From Clostridia bacterium (GTDB taxonomy: Bacteria > Bacillota_A > Clostridia > Christensenellales > Borkfalkiaceae): a stretch of DNA of 6,458 nucleotides. The position numbers were made by a program, and so were the translations under genes. The notes under the pieces are model-generated. The model made no database searches. It had not been told where the DNA came from and was given only the letters and a program-made list of their open reading frames with translations. Positions 5,851 to 6,458 of the stretch are shown piece after piece (position 1 is the stretch's first letter; every line of letters begins with the position of its first letter). The DNA is taken from the NCBI GenBank assembly GCA_017462425.1, contig JAFTRD010000005.1, positions 1 to 6,458 of the forward strand, read 5' to 3'.

Positions 5851-5895
5851 TTGATTTGGTTTCCAAAGGGGTGCTCCCCCTTTGGCGGGTGGTTT

Positions 5896-5928
5896 GGAGG
5901 GCGAGGAGCCCTCCTTTTATTTTTCTTT
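5896..5928 (+). terminator. Terminator-like hairpin antisense to the pyr operon
   Basis: GGAGGGC (5896-5902), loop GAGGA, GCCCTCC (5908-5914), then TTTTATTTTTCTTT (5915-5928): the form of an intrinsic terminator on the plus strand. No plus-strand gene lies upstream of it after 2116. On the minus strand the tract precedes the stem as A residues, so it should not stop pyr transcription. Confidence 0.6.
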
Positions 5929-5930
5929 AT

Positions 5931-5976
5931 AAAAGCAATCTTCGATTGCGTTTCTTATTTATCGCCTTTGGCGATG
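5931..5976 (+). repeat. Two-hairpin module, copy 2 (direct repeat of 3076-3123)
   Basis: Blocks 5931-5951 and 5957-5976 match locus A exactly in the same orientation, with a linker of 5 bp here instead of 7 bp there. Each holds one hairpin. Confidence 0.92.
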
Positions 5977-6002
5977 AATGCGCGAACTCCGTTCGCTTTT
6001 GA

Positions 6003-6046
6003 AAGGCTTATTTACGTAGGGCGTTGCCCTACAACCCATTCAAGGA
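6003..6046 (+). repeat. 44-bp repeat, copy 2 (inverted relative to 3030-3073)
   Basis: Exact reverse complement of 3030-3073. It lies just downstream of the pyrC stop and contains the GTAGGGC-GTT-GCCCTAC hairpin (6016-6032). It sits on the opposite side of the two-hairpin module's third hairpin compared with locus A. Confidence 0.95.
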
Positions 6047-6078
6047 ACAGCGTCCCTTGAAAATCCCGGGTTGGCGTG

Positions 6079-6458
6079 TTACGCCTTATACTTTATTTCG
6101 CCGTCTACGACGGTGTATTCCACCGTACCAAACAGCTCGTAGCCCGTGAACGGGGTGTTCTTGCCCTTGGAATAGAAGTTGGCAGGGTCTACCTTATACG
6201 CCTTATCTAAATTCGCAAGCAGAATATCCGCAACGCCGCCTTCCTTTAACTCGCCGCCCTCTAAATTTAAAATTTTAGCAGGGTTGCGGCTCATTTTATC
6301 CGCAATCTCACTCAAGGTCATGAAGCCCGTCTTATAAAGATAGGTAATGGCAAAGGCGAACGAGGTTTCGATGCCGCTGATGCCGAACGCAGCTAAATTG
6401 TATTCCACGTTCTTATCGTTTTCATGGTGCGGGGCGTGGTCGGTAACGATGCAGTCGA
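6079..6458 (-). CDS. pyrC: Dihydroorotase, C-terminal part (5' end beyond window edge)
   Basis: About 125 codons of the C-terminal part are visible; the reading frame is open to the right edge and ends at TAA 6079-6081. The enzyme is a metal-dependent amidohydrolase that closes carbamoyl-aspartate to dihydroorotate, the third step of UMP synthesis. The visible start of the segment, DCIVTDHAPHHENDK, holds the family's conserved TDHAPH block with the catalytic Asp. It is followed by NLAAFGISGIETSF, MSRNPAKILNL, GGELKEGGVADILLANLD, NFYSKGKNTPFTG and the C-terminal VVDGEIKY, all typical of type I dihydroorotases. An in-frame GTG at 6406-6408 is not a real start, because the homologous TDHAPH block lies upstream of it. 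First pyr gene visible; pyrB or other genes may precede it outside the window. A 243-bp hairpin array separates it from pyrF. Confidence 0.93.
   Translation of the reverse strand, partial: DCIVTDHAPHHENDKNVEYNLAAFGISGIETSFAFAITYLYKTGFMTLSEIADKMSRNPAKILNLEGGELKEGGVADILLANLDKAYKVDPANFYSKGKNTPFTGYELFGTVEYTVVDGEIKYKA

Larger units (their letters stand above)
5863..6061. repeat. Hairpin-repeat array in the pyrC-pyrF gap (locus B)
   Basis: This gap holds no credible gene, but seven hairpins in 199 bp: 5863-5885 (CCAAAGGGG/CCCCTTTGG, 9-bp stem), 5896-5914 (GGAGGGC/GCCCTCC, terminator-like on plus), 5935-5949 (GCAATC-TTC-GATTGC), 5961-5975 (ATCGCC-TTT-GGCGAT), 5982-5996 (GCGAAC-TCC-GTTCGC), 6016-6032 (GTAGGGC-GTT-GCCCTAC) and 6039-6061 (TTCAAGG/CCTTGAA). 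The third, fourth and sixth recur in locus A. The fifth matches its position and shape there (GCAAAC-TGC-GTTTGC), with matching changes on both arms that keep pairing. Confidence 0.85.

Noticed and set aside
5791..6060. 89-codon plus-strand frame over the pyrC-pyrF gap
   Set aside because: It overlaps the pyrF start and runs through the hairpin array and its T-tract, giving low-complexity Phe runs and no recognisable domain.
6079..6408. Complete short gene starting at GTG 6406-6408
   Set aside because: The frame continues upstream to the window edge with the conserved dihydroorotase block TDHAPH, so this is the C-terminal part of pyrC.

Overview
The window looks like a chromosomal segment of a low-to-mid-GC Bacillota, most likely an uncultured, possibly gut-type clostridium. 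The grounds are AGGAGG-type ribosome sites, a pyr gene cluster with the class 1B dihydroorotate dehydrogenase pair PyrD/PyrK, a type-2 PyrF, an Amidase_6 protein of the clostridial kind, and an SPFH/zinc-ribbon pair resembling Bacillus YdjI/YdjG. Species cannot be assigned from the sequence alone.

Layout. Positions 1-1451, minus strand: a two-gene unit, an SPFH-domain protein with three C-terminal zinc ribbons followed by a zinc-ribbon protein cut off by the left edge. It is driven by a perfect-consensus promoter (TTGACA, 17-bp spacer, TATAAT). Positions 1628-2116, plus strand: one divergently placed gene for a small papain-like amidase, with a TATAAT so close to its ATG that the mRNA may be leaderless. 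Positions 2159-2191: a strong hairpin serving as a shared terminator between this gene and the convergent pyr cluster. Positions 2209-6458, minus strand: pyrC (5' end outside the window), pyrF, pyrK, pyrD, pyrE in transcription order. They encode the last four steps of UMP synthesis: dihydroorotase, dihydroorotate dehydrogenase (two subunits), orotate phosphoribosyltransferase and OMP decarboxylase. pyrF-pyrK-pyrD are tightly packed (3- and 14-nt gaps).

The unexpected part is in the two large gaps of the pyr cluster. The pyrD-pyrE gap (388 bp) and the pyrC-pyrF gap (243 bp) are not coding but are packed with short, perfect hairpins, many with 3-nt loops. They share modules: a 44-bp perfect inverted repeat (3030-3073 versus 6003-6046) and two direct-repeat blocks (about 20 bp each) in the same order. 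The tail module is flipped relative to the hairpin block between the two sites, so these look like shuffled copies of a palindromic intergenic repeat family. Both copies lie inside the presumed pyr transcript and could pair with each other across pyrF-pyrK-pyrD. No mobile-element protein, CRISPR array, tRNA or rRNA is seen.
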